DNA from: Corydoras sp. C115
Taxonomy: Eukaryota > Chordata > Actinopteri > Siluriformes > Callichthyidae
DNA: 64,000 nucleotides
Assembly: GCA_019802505.1 (NCBI GenBank)
Contig: JAFMOC010000043.1
Coordinates: 1,624,501 to 1,688,500 of the forward strand
Direction: 5' to 3'
Made by a program: the position numbers and the translations under genes. This document shows positions 21,593 to 33,430 of the stretch, piece by piece (the stretch's first letter is position 1; every line of letters begins with the position of its first letter). Under the pieces are notes generated by a model that did no database searches, was not told the origin of the DNA, and saw only the letters and a program-made list of their open reading frames with translations.

Positions 21593-24500
21593 TAAAAAAA
21601 GAGTATTATTAGAGAAGCCTAACTGACCTACAGGACAATATCTGGGTCCGCTACCACGTACCTATTTTCCGAAGACACACAGAGACTCCTTCACTGCGTT
21701 TTCATGACGACTGCAGTCTGGACTTTAAACTTTGCCATTGTGCCAATTCCCACCACACAACAGTAACCACTGCTAAAGACTGGAACCTTTGTCTGTAATG
21801 CTTAGACATTTAGCACTTTCAAAAAAATAAATTCAAGACTCAGATGCACTTGCTATAACAAAATAAAACAATAATAATTAATTTGCTAAAAATCATGATT
21901 AATAATACTGAAGTTCAGCTAGTTTTTTTTAGTTATTAGTTATCAACTAATTAGTAATTAGCAAACCCTTGGTTGTTAAATACATGCAAAGTTTAGATAT
22001 TAAATGCATGTTTTTGGTACATTGTTCAGCTCAGACGAACATTATATTAAACTCTAGAACTGCTCTTGTAACTCATCTGGTGCTGAATATTGAGAAAGAG
22101 ATGAGCCGAAGTTTTCTAGGTCATCATTAAAAATTAGAATAGCTGTTAGATTAGCACTACTTTAAAAGACTTACACTGCTCCTTCAGAAGCAAATCCAAA
22201 ACAGAGAATTTTGCTTCGAGATACATATGACCTCATGAGGTTGCACTCTATACAGCTGCCCATAATAATCTCACAATGGGTTTTTGGTAGCATGTTCAAA
22301 ACATGGAAAACAGTCTCAGTGTGACTGTGAATATTATTCAAATTTAATTCTCTGGAGAAAACAAAATTAGGGCCAGAACAGACCATAAACCGATGCAGAT
22401 GGTAGTCTTGTTTTCGAAAAGCAGATCGAAAGGCAATGTCCACTTGAATTAGTGGATTTGATTTGTAATGTGGAATCAGTGATTTTAGACTACATGTGAA
22501 CCATAATACACTAAACTCTCTGCATGAGAAAAGCCCGCAAATAAAATATGGTTTATTCACCTCTGTTTTAACATTTCCAACTCCAAATTTATCTTTGTTC
22601 CACTCAACTTTCTGCAGATCTGTTGCAGGTTGTTTTTGTTTCAACATGTAACTTGGACGTTATGAGCAGGTGATGGCTAAAGGCATTAGGGCTACATTCC
22701 TCACAAACATTCATTATAAACTGAAACCCTATAGCTTGACGTGTTGGACAAAATAACTTAAAAAGGACTGCAGGTAATGTTTCGTTGAAATCAGAATGTT
22801 CTGGAAGATGTTCCTTTTCAGCTGAGACTGAAGCTGTTTGAGTGTGACGACAAATGAAGTTAGTTTACCTTGAAGCTTGACAGCAACCTAAGAACTCCAC
22901 CCATATATCAACATGGCCAACCAAACCAAACCACTTTATTACTTTTAGACAAAAAGGTACATTTCTTGGTAAAAAGGTCTTCCACTGGTACTGCTGTTAC
23001 TATTGATTTGAAACACACTCCGCACAATGAGCTACCACACCCCTGTGAAGCACTATTACAACTAGAAACACTATTGCAACGCAAAAGAATATAAACAGAT
23101 TATAACATGAATAATGTGGTAACAATGTGGACCATTGAGCAAGAGCTTTAACCCGCATTGCAACAGGGGTGATTTTTATAGAGAATTCACTCGCAGTAAT
23201 TCGGATGAAATAGGCTGGTCATGGGCGTGTAATACAACTGAAACACTTAATAACAAAATCACTGCTTCCTGCAACATCTAAACCACGAGGGTTCCAGTCA
23301 ATTCAGAAAGTCTATAAATGACACATTTATATTCATTAATTTTCTGTGTTGAGGAAAAAGAAAACCCTGAGTAACTTTGCTGCACCATCAAACATGTCTT
23401 TAACACCCTTCTACGAACAGCTGAAGAACATAGCTTGGGTGGAACTACACATCACTAATGACATAATGTGTCTGTCAGTAAAAGCAATAACAACAGACTC
23501 TCACACAGGTTTGTGACTCCACCTTGCCCTTCAGGCACCCATATCTGTCAGCCACCTGAGGGAGGGGGGTGTAATTAGGAGGGGCAGTGAATGTTACCAT
23601 GGAAAGACAAATACCACTCAGATTAGAGGTGTTGTATTTACACTCTGTACATCTGACGCCTCACTGTCAGGATTACAGTTCAATTCTGCACAAGCATCCA
23701 GGCCAATGACGCTGTCACACCGCTGACGAAACGCAAACAAAATGGGAAGGCATGGACTGACCTAACCAGGATCCAGTAGAAGTTTGGGTTTAAATGTGTC
23801 CAGTTTCCAGCTTTGATGTTCGTGCTCAATCCAAAATGCTGACAGGACACTGAAATGTCCAGTGGAGTCAGACTCATAAAAAACATTCCATTTCTTTAAG
23901 TAAATAAAGTGACCATCTAGCCTGTCATTTCACTTTGTCTCATGTTTCTCTCTCTCTCTGTCTTTCTCTTACACCCACACCATTTGGTTAAGTAGTCCAA
24001 AAAAATCGTAGCTCGCTATAGTTTCTCAGATTCTATTAAATTACCAAAAATGAGTTCGAATTCACTATAAAGAAGAACAGGAGAATGTTTTTCATGTCAT
24101 CGTTGTTTATTGTGCTTTAACCGGTTTAGACAATAAAAACCCGTCTGATAATGTCAGAAACACAAGTGACGCGAATGAAAAAGAAGTCATATCCAGTAAA
24201 CCACAATTACACAACAACATAAGACAGAACACCACACAGTGTACAACTTAATCCAAAAAGTAATTGCTGAGGTTGAATTTTGGTAAAATGGTTTATGGAG
24301 AAAATTTCTAAGGACATAATAAAAGAATAAACCCATTAAGTGAACGAAATAGTAAACACAACAGTACTATTACACAAAATGACAAGATAAACATACAGAC
24401 ACAACATAAATTGATTTAGCTTTTTAATGCCTGACTTTGTCCCATATAATCTGGCAACCCTAGTTTTAGTTTATCTCCAAGTGACTTTTGAAATCATCAT

Positions 24501-24700
24501 TGGTCCAATCCACGCAATTATGGTAAACAAAAATAAATCACAGAATTCCGTAAAGTAGAATCAAATGTAATTCAGTGTGAGGTTTGTTAGTTCGGTTATG
24601 TTTTTTTTTGAGTAGTCACATGTTTGTAGAGTCTTTAAATTCCAGGGTAACAGATATACTGCTATTGCTATTGTCTAGTGTACAGTCTCATGATTGATAT
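21593..24700. other. Unannotated region, about 3 kb
   Basis: No recognised repeat. The longest open frame of the window, 158 codons on the minus strand at 22171-22647, lies here. I recognise no domain in it, and a frame of this length is only mildly unexpected in 64 kb. A short CT-rich patch occurs near 23945-23975. No RNA gene seen. Confidence 0.4.
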
Positions 24701-25025
24701 GATTGGTCAGGACCATCATAGAACATGTATAATTTGGGTGGTGTATTGTTTATTGTCAGTTTTGCAGTGACACTGATGTAGTGAGGTTGTTGTAGTGCAG
24801 CAGTGCTGCTGTAGTTTCAATTAAACACTTTAGTGACACTGCTGGGGTAGGATTAATGCACCAAACAAATAATTCCTGCTCTGTGGTGCTACTTTTGGGA
24901 TGGTACCATTAGAAACAGAGTAAATGGGATGTACACAGTATGTACTGTAGTCTACAAACAGATGGACTAACGTCTAGAATTGTAGAACTACAAAGTCCAT
25001 CTTTATGATAAGTGGAACTGAAAAA
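24701..25025 (+). mobile_element. Family P transposon copy, internal part
   Basis: ATTGGTCAGGACCATCATAG, GTAGTGCAGCAGTGCTGCTG, TTAGTGACACTGCTGGGGTA, AATTCCTGCTCTGTGGTGCT, GTACACAGTATGTACTGTAG and GAATTGTAGAACTACAAAGT are all present in order. Both terminal repeats are missing. It shows the element's long internal palindromic layout well. Confidence 0.75.
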
Positions 25026-27659
25026 TTATTTCCACCAACTAGAATATAGATCGAGCATTTAACTAAAATGTTAAAAAAAAACATTTTGTTATTAATCCAG
25101 AAAACCCTCTAGACGAATACAGAAGGAAATGGACAATATATTGACACAATGCCTAGATTTCCTAAAAGTAAAGACTATTTTAAATCAGTTGATGAGTCTG
25201 CACACATCAGTGGAAGCTGCTTTTCAGAATGGAACTCCAAAATAAACATGAGATTTAAGACCATGGCCTTTATATGACCAATCAAACCTCCACTTATAGC
25301 TTTAAATCTCTGCTCTCCTGACTCCCAGCATAATGCACTGATGATTGCTGTCCAAATACCCACTAATCACTCCCTGTCCTCTCTTGTCCTAAGTTTCGTG
25401 TATTTCTTCCTGATTCTCAATTGCCATGCCCAGTCGGAAACCTGTTTTCTTTAGTTTGAAGTCGGAACTCTGCTTTGATGTGTTTTCCATGAAAAGACTG
25501 TCACCCAGTTTAACTTGCAGTGATTTATTATTACTGAGAAGCAGGGTCCCCAGGATTGGTCCTGATTCCATACAGAGCACAAATGCTAAGAAGACTCAAA
25601 ATGAAGACTTTAAGATCGATTTCTTCGCTCATGAATGTCTGCACGAGAGAGATGGAGACCTATTATAGAGTATGTTTGAAGAAAATGGATGGATGGAAAA
25701 CATCAAGGGATATATAAGGTTTTAAGTTCACATGTCACAGATATGTATTACTGTCATATTTGATGTTAATATATTGGATGGGGGTGCAAGGAGATGTAAA
25801 AATAATTGAATTAGTAGATGTCAATCTAAAAAATGTCATTCTACAGTTTGTTAAGTTGGCAATATCATGTTCTGGATTACAAAATGTAAATGTTGATATA
25901 AAAAGTGACCTCATATAGTGTAACGTGCTGCCAAACATCATTGTAATATGATTGTAATATGAGAAAAATAATTGACTACCTACATTTATTTTAACATATA
26001 AGAGGACAATGTGGACAAAAGTCATCTGACAAATAAACCATTTTCAGACTCTGAAGTTCAGTGTCCTCCCGGCCTCTGACGTTTATGAAACTTTTTTGTG
26101 GCTTCTAAACCTCATGCCTCTGGCCTGCACTCACACTCTATTTATGCAAGAAAATAAAGCCGAAATGTCGGCCCCTCCTAAATCTGTAAACTGCAATTAA
26201 GCTAAATTCCAAGTTTATTTCCAAATGCCGTCTTTGCTCCAGACCATGTGAGACACAGGACTCTAAAATTATCACACTATGGGTCAGGGAGCCCATGAGA
26301 AGCCAGTCCATCGGCTGTCCTCTTCTGGTTTGGAAAGGTTTCCTTGTTTGACTATTTTCCTTGCACACAGGTAAGAAGTTAAAAACCATCAAAATGATGA
26401 ATTGTAATGAAAATCTGGGCTGAGGGTTGAGTCTGTACAAGAGGCAGATTGCACATTTTGACCTCGGTCTGGGGGAAAATAATGAGCTTGTGCTCCTAAC
26501 TAAATAACAACAGATATTTACACGAGAACTGAAGTTTAGGCCAGGTCTGCTGCCGCTTTGTACAATCTGTGTGTCTGGAGTTCCTGGAAGCTGCACTGCA
26601 CACCCTATATTTCCCTCTATGCGGCAGTAAGCGGCACAGTCCCAACCAGAGTGCTTAGAGTGACAGGCATATAATCGGAAATCCCAACAACTGTGTCATT
26701 TCACAGAATCGTCCTGGCAAGGTAGTAATCAAAAAAGAGAAAAACAAGATTTACATTTTACAAAGGAGTGAGAAAATGTACGTTTGGATAAAGCAACCAG
26801 ATCTGAATGCCCACAAAATGTATGTTGATCATTTTCATCTCGAATGCAAACACAGAGATCAACAACTTCCCCTAAAAGACTTTGGCCAATGATTGACAGT
26901 TTTTTTTTTTTATAACATTCACTTAATGCATTTTCTCAATCTGGATTTAAAAATAGGCAATGCAAAGGATTGTCATTCCTCTGGGTTATGGTATATTTTG
27001 GAATGTTTGGGCCACATGAATACATAATGTGTTAAAGCTTAGCGTTTGAAACGTTTCTCCAGAGGGCAGGGTTGGGATGCTGTCTCCTCAGAAATGAGTT
27101 ACACCCACCTTACAGTCCAAGCATGGAGTTCACACAGTAATCAGGAACACCAGTCCTCTGATCTAACAGTTTGTGGATGCTGCTTAAAGAAGGTAGGAAT
27201 TCTTTTAAGATGAAAAGAACAAAATCGGAGACTTCACGATGAAATCCACGTTATATACAGGCAGACACATTTAATCTCACTGAGATTTCGACCAGAGCTC
27301 CACATGTGGTGCCAACCTGCAAAAACTTCACATATGCACTCCAGGATTGAAGGAAAGATACAGAGCTATAGATAATTCTGCAAGAGGAATATAATCATGT
27401 GATTCCAACAGATCAGCATACCGCAAACAGTCAGCTGTGAAACAGCATTAAAACCTATACCTATAAAATCAAAGAGCTGTGAGAAAAGTCATTAAAAGTA
27501 GAGGAAAGTCATTTTTGAGGAGTGTCCAGCATGATGGGCAGCTAGGACTGTTTTGATAACATGAGCAGCTAACAATAATGCATGATTATATAATAACATA
27601 CTGCCTTAGACTTAATGATGTCATTTTAAATGTGCTGGGTGAAGGATCAGTAGCAGGCA
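25026..27659. other. Unannotated region with an anonymous open frame
   Basis: No recognised repeat over about 2.6 kb. A 152-codon minus-strand frame at 26138-26596 has no recognisable domain. A GATGGATGG patch near 25688 may be an old repeat tail. An imperfect direct repeat ATTGTAATATGATTGTAATATG sits near 25941-25962. Confidence 0.4.
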
Positions 27660-27995
27660 TTGGGAGGTGTTTCTACCCTGCAACAGACTGGCAACCTATC
27701 CAGGGAGTGTTCACACCCTTCATCCAATGGATGCTTGAACATACTTAATAATACTTCAGTATAGTCCTATATATTTATAATTGCAGATGAATCTGTACCA
27801 ATCAGTTCCATTTGATTCCATATAGGTACGTTATTCAGTGATGCAGTGTGTAACATGCATGCCTTACAGCAAGAAGATGATGTACTCAGGTTCAATACAT
27901 GCAGTCATGGTCCTTTCTTCCTGAAGTCTTCATGTGGCCCACTGTCTGCAAGAGATTCCCTTGGGGCTTAAAATGATTGAATGTTGGAAAGAAAA
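27660..27995 (+). repeat. Family B-like fragments
   Basis: The part at about 27675-27750 has CAACAGACTGGCAACCTATC and CAGGGAGTGTTCACACCCTT, as in the 3' half of fish tRNA-headed repeats. The part at 27840-27990 has ATGCCTTACAGCAAGAAGAT, AGGTTCAATACATGCAG and GTCCTTTCTTCCTG, a degraded family B head and middle. The order (3' half before 5' half) indicates at least two fragments. Confidence 0.5.
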
Positions 27996-28498
27996 TGTTA
28001 CTTCAGGAACTGAATGGAAATCCACATCGAGATAAATATGTTGTGAAAATGGACTTACAGTATACTAAGGATAGAGTAAACAGCTGCTGACAAGATGAGC
28101 TCACTGTCCTTAAGGGACATTAAGTGTTCTGATGAATGAAGGTACTGTGTCTACACAAGGAGAAGGGCCAGCTCCTTAGCAGATCATGGGAAAGGTCAGT
28201 GTTGGCCAGGAGGATGGCGAAATTCACCGGGGTTATATTCTGTGACTCATCCAAGTCTCATAATCACAGAGTTCACCAAACAACATCTTCAGCAGCGTAC
28301 ACCAAGTGAGTCACTCTCAACCTCTCGCTTGCCAAAATATACTTGATAAGAACAATGAATCTGACACACCAGCAAACACAGCTTGTTTAGTCTAAGAACA
28401 GCCTTAATCTATGTTTGACAAACTGCCTTTACACTGTCAAATTGCTGTACATATTATTAATAAAAATTATGATTTCAAAACTGGGAAATGATCTAGAA
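27996..28498. other. Unannotated sequence
   Basis: No recognised feature. The last eight bases (28491-28498) are the left target site duplication of the adjacent hAT MITE. Confidence 0.45.
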
Positions 28499-28923
28499 CA
28501 GGGCTTCTCAACTGGTCTCAGCCCGGAAGCACATTGAGCACATTTTCTCATGGTCATTAAGTTACGACCCACTTTTGTAGAATACAAACCAAATAAATTT
28601 ATTTTTAAATTTAAGAGCAATTTTGAACTACTGAGAAATACTCTGGGTTATATTTGCATTTCACCATCTTGCCTCTGAACATAACAAATTTAAAAGGCAA
28701 ATGAATGGTGGTTGCCATGGCAACAAAAATGCTTCCTATGTCTGACACATACATTTCTGCATCACTTTTCAAGATAAGAGACAAGTACAAAATTAGATGT
28801 GCATTAATTATTTTTCTCTTAAAAAAAAATATAAAGTACATACATTTTTAAGCTGTCCGCAACCTGCCCAGAACGTGTCCATGACCCACATTTGGGTCAC
28901 GACCCACCAGATGAGAATTGCTG
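28499..28923. mobile_element. Complete hAT-type MITE (family H) with 8-bp target duplication
   Basis: The element starts CAGGGCTTCTCAACTGGT and ends with the inverted complement GATGAGAATTGCTG. Next to the right end, GGGTCACGACCCACC pairs with GACCCACTTTTG-type words of the left arm. The flanks are ATCTAGAA (28491-28498) and ATCTTGAA (28924-28931), 7 of 8 identical, which is the 8-bp duplication typical of hAT elements. It is 425 bp long and encodes no transposase, so it must have been mobilised in trans. The copies at 4071 and 51591 are relatives. Confidence 0.85.
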
Positions 28924-28931
28924 ATCTTGAA

Positions 28932-30341
28932 TAACTGGTTATCTTAGTGAGCAGAGGATGCTGTTTGACCTTAAATAGACTGCAACACTGGTATAACTGA
29001 AGAGGATAATTACTCATTCATTATACTGTTGTTAAATAGAAAATAAGACCCACTCAGACTTGTGAAACGACGAGCAGGTATTCACATCTGTGCCACAGAT
29101 TCCAGCTGAGTTATTACCATTTTAAAGTCAGACAGTAAAACAGGGACACAGATATGGATACTGCAGTGATCTAACCAAACAGGTCATCTTTCCATTTTGT
29201 CATTCGTGGTACGGCACATTGATAGGTTTACACACAAGTGCTTTCTTCTGGTCCAGCGGCCTATAAAATGCACAATCTGTTTGGGACTTTAAAGACCTAA
29301 TTTATGAGCACTGTATCTAATCTCCCATCCCTGCAACATCTAAAAGGTCACTCTCTATGGCACAGAATAGAAGCATAACTCAAGAATGATGAAACTGCTT
29401 GGATGCTCCATCTAATTTCATTGTTGAAAACAGTTTAGATTTGAATACAGTAAGAAAAGCAGCTCTTATTTGCTAGCACACACACACTTTCCACTCGTTG
29501 GGCCAGATCTCAGCAAAAAAGTGGAAGGTGGAGTTATAAATAAATCTTTTTAGCAAACATCTCTTAATGAGATATGGAAAGGGCACAGATTTATGATGCA
29601 TTTAAAACTGTTTACAATTATTCCGGTAACTTGCTTGCGATGAATCACATGGGCTTTCTGATCATCATTGTGATTACCATATTGGACCAAGACTCAGATG
29701 CTACCAAGCTCATTTTAAATAGAATTCCCTACGTTTAAATGGTACAATAAATTGTTGGCAATATTTTGCAGTTTTATATTGGGGAATTTGTAAATTGCAA
29801 CAGCAATAATAATGAGTATTGCAATATATTATATATGTAGGGAGGTTTTATAATAGTTTGTTTTCCTTTTTTCTTATTTTTCTGAATTTCAAAGCACCAT
29901 TACCAATCAGATATAATTAAATTGATTTACATTCACCCATTAAAGACCTAGAGATAGGCAGAGATGTACAAAGTCTAAGCTAAGGGCAGGATGCTTTCTC
30001 ACTGTTCACAATGTTTACTCTAGTATAAAGAACAATATAAGCTAAAGCTACACTACATAACTAAACAAAGTGTAAAGAATGCTATAAATAGGGATGTTTT
30101 TTTCATAAAGCACCAGCAAATTTCTGAAAATCTTTGACAATTTAACAATGTGACCATAAACTAATATACTACAACACTGAATACATCTTTAAAAACTGCA
30201 TCAAGTGTCTTCAATTAAAATATTTTATTGATTCTTGCATAAAATCTGTTTATAATCTCACAGTGCCCCGCTTCATTTGTGCTTTTTAAATAAATGACAA
30301 AATCTTAAGTCATCAAAACATTGTAAAATCCCGTAGACGGA
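28932..30341. other. Unannotated AT-rich region
   Basis: No recognised repeat or convincing open frame in about 1.4 kb. Confidence 0.45.
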
Positions 30342-30640
30342 TACATTACATGGACAATATTAGAACATCTACACATCACACCATGAGTTTTGATGGCATC
30401 CAGTTCTACCTTGGTACACATTTGCAGCTTCTGCTTGACTTAGAATTTTTTCTGTGGGTGCTGTTGTATAAGATTTGATAAGGTCAAGGTCAGGGCTTTG
30501 TGTGGATCACTCACATTCTCCCACACCAAATTCACCCAATCAGGCATTTTTGGATTTTGCTTTGTGAACATTCATGTTGAGCAAACTGTTCTCACACAGC
30601 TAAAAACCTACAGTTCTCCAAAACACAGATATGGTAGGTG
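30342..30640 (-). mobile_element. Family T Tc1-like remnant
   Basis: ACATGGACAATATTAGAACA at the start, GATAAGGTCAAGGTCAGGGC, TTTGTGTGGATCACTCACAT and CCCACACCAAATTCACCCAA parallel the order of the 5318-5690 copy. The minus strand near 30482 reads SPDL then diverges from the usual NPI, so the transposase frame is decayed. Confidence 0.7.
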
Positions 30641-31681
30641 TTTGTTCTCATACACATGGCAATTAAACAAAATGAAACATGTTAAATGAAGTTAAATTAA
30701 ATTCCTGCAGTCAAACAGTGGACAGTAAATGATGGTTTGTCGGTGAGTCATCTTATTCTTATTAATAATACTATGCATCATCACATAGACAGATTCAAGG
30801 TCTTTATCATGGTGGTCTGAGTACATGTCCATTTGCGAGATGTGTCTTCTTTTGATTTAACCAGCTGGAAGCCGTGGGATCTAAACCATAAAGTTCATCT
30901 ACACTGGTGTATCCACATCATCTGACTCTTATTTAAATATAATTAAAGCCACAAGACCAGCTGGAGGTAAAATCTCCAAAAATATGACAAGAAAATGAAC
31001 ATGGATTTCAAACTGTATTTTATTCTCCACCTCTAATCGCACCCATTTTCTGTCCTGGTTATAAAGACAATCAGCATTCAGCTCACTTCAAAGGAGCTTT
31101 GCGTTGTTAACATTCTTGCTTGTCCTGATTATAAAGTTTACTTCACTCGTTTCAATTTCTCTATGAAATCGTGAAATGCTTGGACTGAGAATTCCCCAAA
31201 ACACATGTGCAAGCATGCACACTTACACACATGTACTTTACAGCTTGACATAAACATACGAGTTGAAGAACCAATGGTTCTCAGTATTACTGACAATAAT
31301 CTGTTTAGACATGTGTTCTTAAACATCTCCATCAGAGCCATTGCCCTGGAATTCACCCCAGCCACCAAAAGCACTGAAGGGAAGTGTTTGAGGGTAAACA
31401 ACAGCTTGGCTGTTGCAGCACAAAGTCGACCCCATGCTGTAAAACAACTTGCCACTAAAGGCCAAACAATGCCCAGTTAGAGCTAAACAGCTTATCCTGG
31501 CTTATACTAGGTGTAAGTCAACAGCTCACTAAAGTCATCAGTCACGGGAACATGAGGTTCTCTTTTCCATGGCCAAACAATGACTTCATTTGTTTTTGTA
31601 TAGATTCCCAAATGGCCAGTTGATTTGTCCCCTTTGTCCTATATACATTGTTTGAGGTTCTGAAGCAACGAATACTGTACA
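30641..31681. other. Unannotated sequence
   Basis: Opposed frames at 31138-31455 (minus, 105 codons) and 31205-31480 (plus, 91 codons) overlap each other and show no recognisable domain. No repeats identified. Confidence 0.4.
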
Positions 31682-32113
31682 AATGTTGTTTTACATATAA
31701 AGTCTGTAGGCCATATTTTTTCTTGTTTTTGTTAGTCCCCTGTTGGTTCCCTGTTCTCTACTGGTCAGGACCATCACAGAACAGGTATCATTTGGGTGGT
31801 GGATTGTTTATTGTCAGTTCTGTAATGTCACCGATGTGGTGAGGGGGTTTTAGTGCAGCAGTGCTGTTGTAGTTTCATTTAAACACTTCAGTGACACTGC
31901 TGGGATAGGGATAATGCTCTGTGGTGCTACTATTGGGGTCCTGACCATTAGAGAACAGAGTAGACAGTATGTACTGTAGAACACAAACAGACAGACAGAT
32001 GGACTACAGTCTGGAATTGTAGAAATACAAAGTCCATCTTTACAGTAAGTGGAACTAAGAACATGGACAAAAAGTTGATCAAAAAGGCATGTCCAAACTT
32101 TTGAGTGGGACTG
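31682..32113 (+). mobile_element. Family P transposon copy, most nearly complete
   Basis: It begins near AATGTTGTTTTACATATAAA, inside the element, and runs through GGTCAGGACCATCACAGAAC, GTGGTGGATTGTTTATTGTC, CAGTGACACTGCTGGGATAG, TGCTACTATTGGGGTCCTGA, CAGATGGACTACAGTCTGGA and GAAATACAAAGTCCATC. It ends at 32113 with CCAAACTTTTGAGTGGGACTG, followed by TA. Only the left terminal repeat is lost. Confidence 0.8.
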
Positions 32114-33178
32114 TATATATAACAGAAAGAGTGATTATAAATAAATACTGTGCCATTCTGAAACCCTTCTGAAAGCACATTTCCAGTTATTTGTTATTAC
32201 ACTTTTCTAGTAATAAAGTTACCATGTTTATAATAGATTCTTCAAGGAGCTGAACTCCAAACCAAATATTTTTTAAAAATTATATTTAAAAAATAATAAA
32301 TTCTTCCTTAACTTTGAAGTTTAGTGTTAGCATGTTATCAAAAAAAATTATTTGAAATATTTGACTTTTAGGATGTAATCTGATAATACAGACCATCATT
32401 ACAACATTGTGGGGGACACTTCACATGACTGACTCAAGATCCCAGGGTTGCTGACTCATTTCAAGTATTTATTGAAGTTTCTCAGACATAATCTGATTCA
32501 TTTGAGGAAATAAATCTAAGAACTTGAGAAGTGTTTCCACTGAGACACTAAAGTCTTTCCACTTTTGCAGGTGGTAAGAATTCTGTGATCTGTGAGTCAG
32601 ATATAAATGTGGTAAGGGAAAACATTTGGTCCAGTAAACAGGGGCTAAATAAACCCACAAAAAAACAAAGTGGTAGACTTATCAATAGGAATGTATTGTA
32701 CTTTCCACTGTGCTGGGGTCGAGAATCAATAAAACATTGTATGACTGTTCTGTGAGAACTGGATTTGGTTAAGTGTCTTTGCGACACCACGGTTTTGTAT
32801 GGAAAAGTAAATAAGATTTCTAAAGTTAGACAAAAGACAGCATTTTCCAAACAGGAGAAAATATACAACCCTCAAAGAAGTGTCACTTAAAATTAGCACT
32901 ATTTATAACTTAATGCTGCAGGGGATCCCCTGATGGACATCTATGTATTTCATCATTAGAAAGATATTAGCCCCCAGTCAGATACAAGTGAAAACTTGAC
33001 AGCAGCTCAGGCTTTTAAAGAAAACTCCAACGCACTGGATGCCACTTAATATTCAGGGATCAGTGAATAAAAATGTCCATGTGACAAATTTATGTCTTTC
33101 ATGTTTTCACATATTTTCTGTTCTCCTTTTTCTCCTACTAATTCATGCGGTGGGAGGGGGGGGGGGATAAGTGGGAGA
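32114..33178. other. Unannotated region ending in a G run
   Basis: No recognised repeat. A run of G occurs at about 33156-33166 just before the next family P copy. Small minus-strand frames at 32469-32868 are not gene-like. Confidence 0.4.
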
Positions 33179-33430
33179 GTGTCACTGAGGTGTTTAAATG
33201 AAACTACAGCAGCATTACTGCACTAAACCCCCTCATTGCATTAATGTCAGTGCAGAACTGGCAAACAATCCACCACCCAAATGATACATGTTCTGTGATG
33301 GTCCTGACCAACAGAGAACCAACAACTAACAATAAAAACTAACAAACTAACTAACAAAAACAAAGATGTACTACAGTCTGTAATTGTCAAACTACAAAGT
33401 CCATCTATATAATAAGTGGAGGAAATAGAG
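33179..33430 (-). mobile_element. Family P transposon half, reverse orientation
   Basis: GTGTCACTGAGGTGTTTAAA, TGAAACTACAGCAGCATTAC, CAATCCACCACCCAAATGAT and TTCTGTGATGGTCCTGACCA are the reverse complement of the left half of the 12360 copy, continuing to ACTACAAAGTCCATC and GGAGGAAATAG. An AACTAACAA-type expansion is present near 33320-33360. The outer terminal repeat is missing. Confidence 0.7.
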
